A stretch of 64,000 nucleotides of DNA from Limnomonas spitsbergensis (GCA_037349105.1 JAYJMM010000083.1:62001-126000), one strand, 5' to 3'; positions 24,601 to 33,289 are shown, numbered from the stretch's first letter. Notes: a model not told the origin generated them from the letters alone. Program-made: numbers and translations.

Positions 24601-27600
24601 AGTGGTCGGCGTGATTCAGGCTGGCCTTCATAGACACTGGCGTGCGGTACACGTGCGGTACAGTGGTGTGTGGCATTCAGGTACCGCCCCTCCCCCCCTA
24701 GGACTTGCAGGCCGGCAGTCTCGGAGCAAGCCACAAACATGCAGTAAATTGGCGGTATGTTGATGTGTGACCTTCAGAGTGACCCCCCCTCCCTTCGGAC
24801 CTGCAGGTGGGCGGTCCCGGAGCCGCCAGTCACATACATGCGGTACATAAACAGTACAATCGCGTGCCGTTAAGAGTGACCCCCCCCCTCCCTCGGACCT
24901 GCAGGTGGGCGGTCCCGGAGCCGCCAGTCACAGCCATGCAGTACATAAACGGTGCAATCGCGTGCCATCAAGAGTGAACCCCCCCTGCAGGTGGGCGGTC
25001 CCGGAGCCGCCAGCCATAGCCATGCGGTTCAGGGCTCCTGCGAACACAACCTGCCGCTGCTGCTGGACAAGCTAGGAGATAACAACCCCAAGCTGAGGTG
25101 GGGGGGAGGGGGGGGGCAGAACCTAAACCATAAATCCTTAACACAGGATAGCATTACGAGGGCCCTGAAGGGGGGGAGATGGAAAGAGGGATTGTGTGGA
25201 CAGAGGTTTTAAGTGTGGACAACCTGCGATGTAAAAGCCGCTACCTCGGGCGGGAGGAGGGATGCATAATATGCATTTGCATGGCCTTCAAAGAGATCGC
25301 CATGCGGCAATGCAGTATGTCGTGTAGCCACGTGTTGCCTTGCTACATCATGGTGACCTTGCTACTGCTGGGAAAGCTCACCAGCTCATTCTTACTGACC
25401 ACATCACCTCCCCCCTCGCTCCTCCTCCCCCAAATGTCACACCCTACTCTCAGCTCCCCCCTCCCCCCCATGCTCCCTCCAAGTGGCACGCCTTGCTCTC
25501 AGCTCCCCCCATCCCCCCTTCCTCCCCCTGCACCCTCCAAATGGTGCAGAGGGAGTAAGACATGCTAAGGCCAATTAACAAGATTATTATCTACACTCAT
25601 GTTTATTAGAAAGAGCTGCTAAATTAAGTAATGCTTTAGGTGAAGGTAGTATGACCGCTCAAGACTTTTTATATGACCTGGCGAAGCCATAAACTCTTAG
25701 CCATGCGCCCACGCACTCACCAACCTCTGCACCCATGCACCCACCTAGCCATGCGCCCATGCACTAACCAACCTCTGCACCCATGCACCCACCTAGCCAT
25801 GCGCCCATGCACTAACCAACCTCTGCACCCATACACCCACCTAGCCATGCACCCATGCACTAACCAACCTCTGCACCCATACACCCACCTAGCCATGTGC
25901 CCATGCACTAACCAACCTCTGCACCCATACACCCACCTAGCCATGCGCCCATGCACTGACCAACCTCTGCACCCATGCACCCACCTAGCCATGCGCCCAT
26001 GCACTAACCAACCTTTGCACCCATACACCCACCTAGCCATGCGCCCATGCACTAACTAACCTCTGCACCCATGCACCCACCTAGCCATGCGCCCATGCAC
26101 TAACCAACCTCTGCACCCATGCACCCACCTAGCCATGCGCCCATGCACTAACCAACCTCTGCACCCATACACCCACCTAGCCATGCGCCCATGCACTAAC
26201 CAACCTCTGCACCCTTGCACTAACCAACATCTGCACCCATGCACCCACCTAGCCATGCGCCCATGCACTAACCAACCTCTGCACCCATGCACGCTCTTAG
26301 CTCTGCGGCCAAGGACAGCATTCTGTTCATGTCCGGCCTCAGCACTTGTGACCTGAGGAACAGCACACACCTGCTGCTCAAGCCCGTGAAGAACCAAAGT
26401 GCTTGGAGGCCGATCCTTGGGGTGCTGACGATCTTGCAGGTAGGTCGATGACCCTAAACAATCCTAATCCCTAAACAACCCTTAACCCTAAACACCCCTA
26501 AACCCATAACCCTAAACAACCCTAAACCCATAACCCTGAACCCTAAACTTAAGTGCATGGAGGCCGATCCTTGGGTGCTGACAATTGTGCAGATAGGTCC
26601 ATGGTAGTTTTTTATTATCAGCTACATTTCAGCTACACTGTGGCCCCAGGCCACAAAGCCGTGGTGCGGCCAGCCCTGCTGCTTGGGCCACCGGCCGGAG
26701 GCCGGTCCAAGTTTGGTGGGAATCAGCCCAGGGGTGGTCGCGGGGCAGCCCAGCAAAGGTGGTCCAGTACCCTGGTAAATAAACACTGTTTGATGGGTAG
26801 GCCGAAACAGGAGGAGGGAGGGGGGGGGGAAAAGGAGGAGGGGGGGGGGAGATATTGCAAGTAAGGGAGGGACAGGAGATGGGAAGGAACAGCGGATGCT
26901 AAGGAAGAAAGAAAGAAAGCTACACACCGTGGGAGGCGTGAGAGTTGGGGAAACAGCGCAGCCTGGGCCGAAGCCACATCAGCGTCGTTACCGTGTGCGG
27001 ATGCTTTATTGTACGTTAGTTCAACGTGCCGTTTGATACCCTCTTGATTTGTTTCTTGAACCCGCTGTTAAATGAGCCGTTGCATACTCTTTGGTCTGTG
27101 CGCTGGTTAACGCGTGCGTGAATGCTTTCTTGCAAGTTCTCTTCAATGCATTCTCTGGAATCCGCTGTTTAAAAAGATGCTCTTTGGTGCCCTGACTGCA
27201 GGACCTGGTCCCTGTGCTGGGCATCGGGAAGTCCAGCGGAGGCGGGTTTGACCTCCCGGACCTGATGGAGTGGGTCGGCAAGTGCTTCACGAGTGCAAAC
27301 GGAGAGGTACAGCTCTGGGGCACTTGGTGGGAGGTCACAAGCAGTTTAGGGGAGGTCGTTGGTGGTTGGTGGGCGGTCAAAGGCAGTTTAGGGGAGGTTG
27401 TTGGCCGTTGGTGGGCGGTCAAAGGCAGTTTAGGGGAGGTTGTTGGCCGTTGGTGGGCGGTCAAAGGCAGTTTAGGGGAGGTTGTTGGCAGTTGGGGTCT
27501 TATTTTATGTGTGCCACAGTAACGTGCACAGCGCCGCCGTGCGTGTGACCAAATACTCATTTATGCGTGTGACATCAGGTGCACAGTGCTGCCGGCGTGT

Positions 27601-30600
27601 GACCAAATACGTGTTTTGTGCGTGTGCCACAGTTACGTGCGCAGCGCCGCCATGCGTTATACCCATTACTGGTTTGTGCGTGTGCCCTATCAGGTGCGCA
27701 GCGCCGCTGTGCGCGTGACCAAGGAAGCCTATGATCTTGTGGGTCCCGCTGTCCGCCGGGAGCTGCCCTCGGACATCAGTTCCAAGATAAGGGAGCAGCT
27801 GGACGCGGTACTGGGCGGCGAGGAGCCGCCGCCGCCGCCGCCGCCTCTGGCGGCCGCACGCGCCACCAAGGCCGCTAGCAAGGCGGCGCCGGCGGCCGCT
27901 GTGCCGGCAGCCAAGAAGGCCGCCGCCAAGAAGGGTGGCGCGGCGGCGGCGGCAGCGCCCCCAGTGGAGGCCCCAGCGGCATCCGGTAGGTGTTGCCAGT
28001 CGGCAGATGTTGGGGGAGGGGAGGGGAAGCGAGGCACTGCTCCCATGTCTATACCGCACATGGGGAGGCAAAACGAAGTGTTTTTTTTATTGGGTTTTTG
28101 CCGCTGCTGCTTTTTTCTGTAGGATGGTGATGCCTCTTCTCATGAGACTTGCCCTAAAGGCCCCCAGCTGCCCCCCTGAACCTTAATTTCCCTCGGCAGC
28201 ATAACGGCAGGTTAGGGTTGAACAGCGGTCCCCCCTGAACCCTAATTCCCCACAGCAGCATAGCGGCAGGTTAGGGTTCAACAGCTGTCCCCCTGAACCC
28301 CTTACCCTAATTCTCCAGGCGATGACCCGGCCCCATACCTGGATGAGCTGGCGCAGCGGGAGAGGCAGTACGGCCACGAACACCCGCGTGTTGCGGAGAC
28401 TGCCAGCAACCTCGCCATCCTGTACAACCAGGTATACTGTAGATTTGGTTAGCTTTCCCTCATAATTGAAATTGTTTGGGGTTTTGAGGGATCCATGAAT
28501 ATACTGCTTATCGATTGCCAACGCCAGTTTTCAGTCGGAAATTAAGAGCTGTTGTCGACAATTGGCTCTGAGGGCAGCATGAAAAGAAATCGTTTCTTCA
28601 TACCCGAGGGAAGGCAACTCAAATTTACGGTACTGTAGACGCGCATCGTAGATTCAAAATCGAACGAGTTGAAGATTTCATCAAATGGTGTCTCCTCTCA
28701 CAAGAGGTAGGGATTCAGGGATGAAGGAGGCCTTCAAGCATCCTCACTTGTTGATCGTCGATGCCGGAAATCGAGTAATCAGGTATATATCATGCCTTCA
28801 CGGTAGGACTGCAGGGTAGGACTGCAGGGTAGGACTGCAGGGTAGGACTGCAGGGTAGGACTGCAGGGTAGGACTGCAGGGTAGGACTGCAGGGTAGGAC
28901 TGCAGGGTAGGACTGCAGGGTAGGACTGCAGGGTAGGACTGCAGGGTAGGACTGCAGGGTAGGACTGCAGGGTAGAACATCAGGGTAGGACTGCAGGGTA
29001 GGACTGCAGGGTAGGACTGCAGGGTAGGACTGCAGGGTAGGACTGCAGGGTAGGACTGCAGGGTAGGACTGCAGGGTAGGACTGCAGGGTAGGACTGCAG
29101 GGTAGGACTGCAGGGTAGGACTGCAGGGTAGGACTGCAGGGTAGAACATCAGGGTAGGACTGCAGGGTAGGACTGCAGGGTAGGACTGCAGGGTAGGACT
29201 GCAGGGTAGGACTGCAGGGTAGGACTGCAGGGTAGGACTGCAGGGTAGGACTGCAGGGTAGGACTGCAGGATAGGACTGCAGGGTAGAACATCAGGGTAG
29301 GACTGCAGGGTAGGACTGCAGGGTAGGAATGCAGGGTAGGAATGCAGGGTAGGAATGCAGGGTAGGAATGCAGGGTAGGAATGCAGGGTAGGACTGCAGG
29401 GTAGGACTACAGGGTAGGACTCCGGGGTAGGACTGCAGGGTAGGACTGCAGGGTAGGACTGCAGGGTAGGACTGCAGGGTAGGACTGCAGGGTAGGACTG
29501 CAGGGTAGGACTGCAGGGTTGGACTGCAGAGTAGGACTGCAGGGTAGGACTGCAGGGAAGGACTGCAGAGTAGGACTGCAGAGTAGGACTGCAGGGAAGG
29601 ACTGCAGGGTAGGACTGCATAGTAGGACTGCAGGGTAGGACTGCAGGGTAGGACTGCAGGGTAGGACTGCAGGGTAGGACTGCAGGTAGGACTGCAGGTA
29701 GGACTGCAGGTAGGACTGCAGGTAGGACTGCAGGTAGGACTGCAGGTAGGACTGCAGGTAGGACTGCAGGTAGGGCTGCAGGTAGGACTGCAGGGTAGGA
29801 CTGCAGGGTAGGACTGCAGGTAGGACTGCAGGTAGGACTGCAGGTAGGACTGCAGGTAGGACTGCAGGGTAGGACTGCAGGGTAGGACTGCAGGGTAGGA
29901 CTGCAGGGTAGGACTGCAGGGTAGGACAGCAGGGTAGGACTGCAGGGTAGGACTACAGGGTAGGACTCCAGGGTAGGACTGCAGGGTAGGACTGCAGCGT
30001 AGGACTACAGGGTAGGACTGCAGGGTTGGACTGCAGAGTAGGACTGCAGGGTAGGACTGCAGGGTAGGACTGCAGAGTAGGACTGCAGAGTAGGACTGCA
30101 GGGAAGGACTGCAGGGTAGGACTGCATAGTAGGACTGCAGGGTAGGACTGCAGGGTAGGACTGCAGGGTAGGACTGCAGGGTAGGACTGCAGGTAGGACT
30201 GCAGGTAGGACTGCAGGGTAGGACTGCAGGTAGGACTGCAGGTAGGACTGCAGGTAGGACTGCAGGTAGGACTGCAGGTAGGACTGCAGGTAGGACTGCA
30301 GGTAGGACTGCAGGGTAGGACTGCAGGGTAGGACTGCAGGTAGGACTGCAGGTAGGACTGCAGGTAGGACTGCAGGTAGGACTGCAGGGTAGGACTGCAT
30401 GGTAGGACTGCAGGGTAGGACTGCAGGTAGGACTGCAGGTAGGACTGCAGGTAGGACTGCAGGGTTGGACTGCAGGTAGGACTGCAGGTAGGACTGCAGG
30501 TAGGACTGCAGGTAGGACTGCAGGTAGGACTGCAGGTAGGACTGCAGGTAGGACTACAGGTAGGACTGCAGGTAGGACTGCAGGTAGGACTGCAGGTAGG

Positions 30601-32399
30601 ACTGCAGGGTAGGACTGCAGGTAGGACTGCAGGGTAGGACTGCAGGTAGGACTGCAGGTAGGACTGCAGGTAGCACTGCAGGTAGCACTGCCGGTAGGAC
30701 TGCAGGTAGGACTGCAGGTAGGACTGCAGGGTAGGACTGCAGGTAGGACTGCAGGGTAGGACTGCAGGTAGCACTGCAGGTAGGACTGCAGGTAGGACTG
30801 CAGGTAGCACTGCAGGTAGCACTGCAGGTAGGACTGCAGGTAGGACTGCAGGTAGGACTGTAGGGTAGGACTGCAGGGTAGGACTGCAGGGTAGGACTGC
30901 AAGGTAGGACTATAGGGTAGGACTGCAAGGTAGGACTATAGGGTAGGACTGCAAGGCATTACAGATTAGGTCTATATCTCGCATTTCGGTGTGGTGCTGC
31001 AGGGCGTGGCATAACCCGACCCTCCCGCCCCTCTGGGGTGAAAAGATTGAACAGAAGTTTGTTTAACCCGAAGAAGGGCAAAATGGGCTATGCACATCAG
31101 TGGTGATACGTACAGGCAGCATACCCTGTGCAACAAGCCAACAAGATACACATAAGGTACATTTAAAACACATGCACGGTACATTGAAGGTACATGTACG
31201 GTACATTTGAGGTACATGTACGGGTGGTGGGGAATTCTGATGTGTTTGGTTTTAGGGAGATGTGTTGTTTGCATGCGATTGTGTGAATTCGAGTGGTGTT
31301 TAGTAGTTGCTGGGTGACGAGATGCTGGGTGATGGTGGCAGAGTTTCTGAAATTTTGTACTCCGCCCCGTACTGCTTGTACCGCAGCAAGGCGACGCCGG
31401 ATCCGCTCTGCCATTGTACGAGCGGGCCCTGGATATTTATGAAAAAGCGTACGGCCCAGACCACCCCGATGTGGCACACACGCTGACCGATCTGGCCGTG
31501 TTACATCTGGAGCAGGTAGGAGGGGAGAGGAAGGGGAAGGGGGGAGGTCGAGAAAGGGGAAGGGGGGAGGTTGAGAAAGGGGAAGGGGGGAGGTTGAGAA
31601 AGGGGAAGAGGAGAGGTTAAAGAAGGGGAGAGGTGGAGAAAGGGGAAGGGGAGAGGTGGAGAAAGGGGAAGGGGGGAGGTGGAGAAAGAGAAAGGGGAGA
31701 GGTTGAGAAAGGGGAAGGGGAGAGGTTGAGAAAGGGGAGAGGTGGAGAAAGGGGAAGGGGGGAGGTGGAGAAAGAGAAAGGGGAGAGGTTGAGAAAGGGG
31801 AAGGGGAGAGGTTGAGAAAGGGGAAGGGGGGAGGTTGGGAAAGGAAGAGGGGGGTGAGGGAGGGGAGGGGGAGGGGACAAGGGGGGGGGGAGACGGGAGA
31901 GGGGAGGGAGGAAAGGGGGGGAAGGTAATGAGAGATGGCAGAGGGAGGGGAGAGGAAGCGACTGAGGTAGATGAGAGTGGTTGTCTTGACATACTTGACT
32001 TGTGGTAAATGTTTGAGGATCGTGTGTCGTTAGAAGTGCCTACTTGGCGTGGTCCCTGTGATGCATGTGTGCATGAGGTATGAAATATTAACTATGAGGT
32101 ATGAAGCATGGCTGGTTGTGTGTTTGAAATCTTGTGATGGCTTGTGGCCTCACACTTATGACCTCACTCTTTGTGATTATTTCATTCCTCCCAACCCTTT
32201 AGTTAGGTGCCCACGCAGCCGAGCTTTCTTGAGCAGGGCCCAGAGGTGTCACGTCACTGACTCCTTGTGATTATGTGCGTAGGGCAACGAGGCTGTCGGT
32301 CGCCCCCTCCTGGAGCGAGCCTTGGTGATCCAGGAAACAGCTTTGGGCCCCGACCACCCAGACGTGATTGCGATCAAAGACGTGTTGAACAGTGCTTAA
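3619..32399 (+). CDS. CEP104: CEP104/FAP256-like ciliary-tip protein with C-terminal TPRs, 22 exons
   Basis: Exons, all bounded by AG/GT: 3619-3776, 3902-3989, 4594-4710, 5227-5325, 7610-7711, 9437-9521, 10381-10469, 12028-12114, 13219-13389, 14738-14825, 15745-15836, 20837-21017, 22353-22477, 22990-23049, 23874-23936, 24991-25097, 26301-26439, 27202-27306, 27694-27985, 28319-28431, 31387-31515, 32283-32399. They total 2607 nt, an exact multiple of three, with consistent phases, giving 868 residues. Family members bind microtubule plus ends and act at ciliary tips and centrioles. Order here: N-terminal beta domain (1-188), two EDYD-type helical repeats (189-332), Gly/Pro linker (333-452), TOG (453-690), Ala/Lys/Pro linker, TPR (750-868). 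The family's usual C-terminal zinc fingers are not seen. The start is uncertain: the 3619 ATG has an ACC ATG context, but the frame is open to an ATG at 3577, and an acceptor-like CACAG at 3711-3714 would imply an earlier exon. Confidence 0.85.
4241..4558. repeat. GGCATGG-rich minisatellite, intron 2
   Basis: Loosely repeated units combine GGCATGGACTCCTGCCGTGG with CACCAATGTCACAAGTGCAT. Apparent reading frames across it are repeat artefacts. Confidence 0.8.
4711..5060. repeat. 40-bp minisatellite at intron 3 donor
   Basis: Several copies of a unit beginning GTGAGCCAGGGACAGGTTTG start directly at the splice donor of exon 3, so the GTGAGCC donor sequence is itself repeated. Confidence 0.8.
5110..5226. 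repeat. Telomere-like repeats with two decoy 3' splice sites
   Basis: CCCTAAA-type repeats contain two copies of the exon 4 acceptor and exon start (CCCTGCAGRCACGTGAGCT, AGs at 5132-5133 and about 5167-5168) before the true acceptor at 5225-5226. Confidence 0.75.
5396..5433. repeat. Perfect 38-bp palindrome
   Basis: Two 19-bp arms, beginning AAAGGTCTCCAGTGAAGCG, are exactly complementary with no spacer. A T run follows. It lies near the start of intron 4. Confidence 0.9.
7220..7600. repeat. About 110-bp repeats in intron 4
   Basis: Three or four units contain the short inverted motif CACATCACGAGGTGTGGTGTG, then GGCGCGCCCC and TTTAGGG-like sequence. The last leads into the exon 5 acceptor. 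One earlier unit ends in an acceptor-like TTCGGTTGTGTGCCGCAG. Confidence 0.65.
7683..8035. repeat. Exon 5 end plus donor, repeated about six times
   Basis: The last part of exon 5 and its donor (CACGCGCAGCCCACACGGGA then GGTGCGGAGCTG) are repeated in intron 5, separated by TTTAGGG-like spacers. Confidence 0.85.
8455..9400. repeat. 15-bp minisatellite (GCTGCCATGCAACGC), intron 5
   Basis: About 60 units alternate between GCTGCCATTCAACAC and GCTGCCATGCAACGC variants. Because 15 is a multiple of three, it produces long repetitive frames on both strands that I do not regard as genes. Confidence 0.9.
9522..10380. repeat. Intron 6 with tandem acceptor copies
   Basis: From about 10165, CACTTTGGTTGCAGGGGAGC is repeated before the true acceptor at 10379-10380. 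Each copy includes the start of exon 7 and is separated by TTTAGGG-like spacer. Confidence 0.8.
10470..10990. repeat. Donor-derived repeats, intron 7
   Basis: The exon 7 end and donor, GGTTGAAGGTGGGAACTG, recurs at least six times with variants, separated by GGGTTTAGGG-like and GGTCACACTGGG spacers. Confidence 0.75.
11325..11515 (+). mobile_element. TA-flanked MITE, copy 1
   Basis: About 190 bp between TA dinucleotides (11323-11324 and 11516-11517), with inverted ends sharing TTTGCCTTCCCTC / GAGGGAAGGCAA. The interior carries GAGGGATCCATGA and CCTGAGGGC, as in four other copies. A 2-bp TA duplication fits a Tc1/mariner (Stowaway-like) non-autonomous element. Confidence 0.75.
11945..12027. 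repeat. Decoy acceptor and partial exon 8 copy
   Basis: A strong acceptor (TTTGCAG) precedes GTTGTCATTGAGAAGATCGC, a near copy of the exon 8 start, but it meets an in-frame TAA after 11 codons. CCCTAA-type repeats follow, then the true exon 8. Confidence 0.7.
12115..13105. repeat. 41-bp donor-derived satellite, intron 8
   Basis: About 22 near-identical units read AAGACCATCAAGGTGATCC followed by AACCCTAAATTCTAAACCCT. The first part copies the exon 8 end plus its GT donor, so each unit carries a potential 5' splice site. Confidence 0.9.
13419..13611 (+). mobile_element. TA-flanked MITE, copy 2
   Basis: Same family as the element at 11325, with TA at 13417-13418 and 13612-13613 and inverted ends CTGTACATTTGC / CAAATCAAATCTACGG. 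It lies 29 bp into intron 9. Confidence 0.75.
13750..14132. repeat. Three partial copies of the exon 9 end
   Basis: Sequences like CCCGGGAACCGCTCAGACCT, the end of exon 9 with its donor, recur near 13758, 13848 and 14091 within intron 9. Confidence 0.7.
14133..14381. mobile_element. hAT-like MITE with 8-bp target duplication
   Basis: A 249-bp element has about 35-bp inverted ends (AAGGGGCCTGTCACTAGGGG at both termini). The flanks are GCAAGCTG (14125-14132) and GCAAGATG (14382-14389), matching at 7 of 8 positions. The 8-bp duplication suggests hAT mobilisation. Confidence 0.75.
14600..14737. repeat. Acceptor copies before exon 10
   Basis: CTCAGGGCCCCTGAAC occurs twice before the true acceptor CACCAGGGCCCCTCGG, separated by CCCTAA-type repeats. 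Confidence 0.65.
14970..15668. repeat. CATGCA-type minisatellite, intron 10
   Basis: Short units (CATGCACATGCCCAGACT and CATGCACATGCTCATGCG) fill most of the intron and create repetitive His/Met/Ala frames on both strands. I do not regard these as coding. Confidence 0.9.
15842..15922 (+). repeat. R1 dispersed repeat (intron 11)
   Basis: Core of R1: GGCGCCCACGCG(G/T)CCGAGC, T-rich spacer, GAGCAGGGCCCAGAGGTGTA, then AYGTCATT, preceded by a pyrimidine tract. This is the only R1 copy inside the CEP104-like gene. Confidence 0.7.
16490..16665. mobile_element. Degraded copy of the hAT-like MITE
   Basis: It shares ACTGGCGTCCAGGA, TTTTTTTCC, CCTTGTTTGGGGGA and the terminal GTGACAGGCCCCTT with the element at 14133-14381. 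The left inverted end is missing or diverged. Confidence 0.65.
16715..19530. repeat. 110-bp satellite, about 26 copies, intron 11
   Basis: Head-to-tail units of 109-111 bp start CCTCAGACACCTCATATGTC and end CCTTTGCCAACCACTCC. Variants differ at a few sites (CTCATATG or CGCATATG; CGGCCCTTCCC or CGGACCCCCCC). Minus-strand 80-codon frames in each unit are artefacts of periodicity. Single diverged relatives lie near 19520-19690 and 20050. Confidence 0.95.
19905..19980. repeat. Short tandem repeat, CCGGCCATTTTCTTACCTGT
   Basis: Three 20-bp copies are followed by a stretch rich in CCGTACCGTATTT-like motifs in intron 11. From there to exon 12 at 20837 I see no gene. Confidence 0.75.
21018..21215. 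repeat. GGGGGAGGGGGGCATGCTG minisatellite at intron 12 donor
   Basis: About eight G-rich units begin a few bases after the exon 12 donor. A second simple stretch of GGGGCATGAGGAAT-like units lies at 21540-21610. Confidence 0.8.
21882..22352. repeat. Four pseudo-exon 13 copies in tandem
   Basis: Units of about 115 bp start at 21882, 22004, 22121 and 22239. Each holds an acceptor and the first 60 nt or so of exon 13 (encoding ESLVDLAG), then a TTTGAATTTGAATTTGAG spacer. True exon 13 at 22353 is the fifth and only complete one. Confidence 0.85.
22478..22815. repeat. Donor-derived minisatellite, intron 13
   Basis: The exon 13 end and donor GGGATGTTGCAGGTGTGG are repeated as variants (GATGTTGCGGTGTTGGTGTT) eight or more times. 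Confidence 0.8.
24174..24364 (+). mobile_element. TA-flanked MITE, copy 3
   Basis: Same family, with TA at 24172-24173. It shows GAGAGATCCATGAATTTACT and the CCTGAGGGCAGCAT interior, and a weaker right end (GGCATGCAAATCAAATA). Located in intron 15. Confidence 0.7.
24690..24990. repeat. Tandem acceptor copies before exon 16
   Basis: Units of about 95 bp contain GGACCTGCAGGTGGGCGGTC and CCGGAGCCGCCAGTCACA, copying the exon 16 acceptor and start. Two clear and one diverged copy precede the true exon at 24991. Confidence 0.8.
25690..26300. repeat. About 48-bp minisatellite before exon 17
   Basis: About 13 units read CCACCTAGCCATGCGCCCAT and GCACTAACCAACCTCTGCAC. The CTAGCCATGCGCCCATGCAC part resembles the true acceptor TTAGCTCTGCGGCCAAGGAC. 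Confidence 0.85.
26551..26604. repeat. Copy of the exon 17 end and donor
   Basis: AGTGCATGGAGGCCGATCCT and the following bases repeat the end of exon 17, 110 bp downstream, with the donor changed to CAGATAGGT. Confidence 0.75.
27310..27693. repeat. Intron 18 repeats, both splice ends
   Basis: Four units of GGCAGTTTAGGGGAGGTTGT lie at 27330-27490. Three partial copies of the exon 19 start (GCGCAGCGCCGCCGTGCGTG-like) then precede the true acceptor at 27692-27693. Confidence 0.75.
28437..28630 (+). mobile_element. TA-flanked MITE, copy 4, beside a splice donor
   Basis: Same family, with TA at 28435-28436 and 28631-28632. It sits six bases inside intron 20, so the GTATAC donor abuts the element. 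Confidence 0.8.
28798..30960. repeat. GGTAGGACTGCAG satellite, intron 20
   Basis: About 2.1 kb of 14- or 15-bp units, GTAGGACTGCAG with one or two extra G, in the order of 140 copies. Each unit boundary reads CTGCAG/GTAGG. Long Ser/Pro/Leu/Val frames on the minus strand are periodicity artefacts. Confidence 0.95.
31516..31970. repeat. GGGGAAGGGGAGAGG purine-rich minisatellite, intron 21
   Basis: An almost pure purine strand of GAGAAAGGGGAAGGGGAGAGG-like units begins at the exon 21 donor. Confidence 0.9.
32180..32263 (+). repeat. R1 dispersed repeat (end of intron 21)
   Basis: Pyrimidine tract, then GTGCCCACGCAGCCGAGCTT and GAGCAGGGCCCAGAGGTGTC. It ends 19 bp before the last exon of the CEP104-like gene. 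Confidence 0.7.
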
Positions 32400-32491
32400 G
32401 GGCGTGATTGCGATCAAACATGTTCTTAACGAGGCGTGTGGGTGCATGGCGAGGGGGAGTTACAGTGCTGGCACCTAGCAAATACCAGCTC

Positions 32492-32496
32492 TGTAA
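32492..32496 (+). terminator. Possible TGTAA polyadenylation signal
   Basis: TGTAA lies 93 nt after the stop codon of the CEP104-like gene. TGTAA is the common polyadenylation signal in many chlorophytes. A five-base match can occur by chance. Confidence 0.3.
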
Positions 32497-32764
32497 CAAG
32501 GGGGCGTTCGTGTTTGAACTGACTTTCGGGCAGCTGTGTAAATGTGATGCCTCGCTGGACTGTTTAAAACTGCGCACAAATCACATGGTTCCGCTTGGGT
32601 AGTGAAACGTTGTATACCGTAGGGCCGATGATGTGGGGGAAGAAGGGTACATTATGATTTATGAGCACTGAGCAAATGACGTCACACCTCTGGGTCTTCT
32701 TTGCCTTCCCGGCCTCTCCTTTTGTTCCTTTCCCCCTCTCTTCTTTTTAGTTCCTTCTTTACTC

Positions 32765-32937
32765 CCTTATGGACAGTTGCTCACCCACGCGGCCGAGCTT
32801 TGAGCAGGCCCAGAGGTGAAACGTTATTGAACTCCGGGCCCTGCTCAAATGAAGCCCAGCCACGTCGGCAAACATTAAGTCAGCTAAGACATTTAAGGGA
32901 GAAGACACAAGAGGAATGAAAGGAAAGCAAGTTCACC
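32765..32937. repeat. Two R1 copies, head to head
   Basis: A plus-strand copy (32765-32834, CACGCGGCCGAGCTTTGAGC) is followed directly by a minus-strand copy of the longer R1-B form (32838-32937, CAGCCACGTCGGCAAACATT). Confidence 0.65.
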
Positions 32938-33077
32938 TTCCAAACAACAAGAACAACAACGAAAAGGTCGGGCAAAACGTATCCCCTGCCCCTGAATAGT
33001 CTAGCCTCCAAAAACTCGACTACAAGTTTCATAAAAGCCAGGGTCTCCCGCTATGAGCACCGAGTGCTGCCCCTGGT

Positions 33078-33160
33078 CCATGACCTTACACCTCAGGGCC
33101 TTGCCCATAAGTCCTGGCCGCGCGGGCGCCCAACTAATCGGCTGGCAGGAAAGAAACAAA
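33078..33160 (-). repeat. R1 dispersed repeat
   Basis: Minus-strand copy with CCTTACACCTCAGGGCCTTG and CGCGCGGGCGCCCAACTAAT. Confidence 0.6.
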
Positions 33161-33289
33161 CAGGTAGGCCAGGTAGTACGGTACAACAGAAAAGAAGGGG
33201 GGGGGGCAAGGAACACAAATGGCTGGCTAAGAAGGCCAGGCCGTTATTATGACATTTTTGCATTCGTCCATGTCCAGATTTGAAACCGC

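Larger units (their letters stand above)
22353..27985 (+). other. CEP104: TOG domain and Ala/Lys/Pro linker (exons 13-19)
   Basis: Exons 13-18 encode a HEAT-repeat array of TOG type, known to bind tubulin in this family: CARAMFSKNWQLREAALGYL (exon 13), RKDGFRTLSKTVQ (14), KDKVANVFLGAVSLFQAL (15), LPLLLDKLGDNNPKL (16), LLKPVKNQSAWRPILGVL (17) and FDLPDLMEWVGKCF (18). Exon 19 finishes the array with VRSAAVRVTKEAYDLVGPAV. It then encodes a run of eight or nine prolines and an Ala/Lys-rich basic linker. Confidence 0.8.
28319..32399 (+). other. Kinesin-light-chain-like TPR tail (exons 20-22)
   Basis: Three exons each carry a TPR of kinesin-light-chain type: ERQYGHEHPRVAETASNLA (exon 20), YERALDIYEKAYGPDHPDVA (exon 21) and ERALVIQETALGPDHPDV (exon 22), then a stop at 32397-32399. 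They join in phase with exon 19. Intron 20 is about 3 kb. TPRs of this kind bind partner proteins. The usual CEP104 C-terminal zinc fingers are not seen. Confidence 0.8.

Noticed and set aside
28790..30928. Ser/Pro/Leu-rich frames of up to 536 codons
   Set aside because: Artefact of the GGTAGGACTGCAG array; other frames are equally open.
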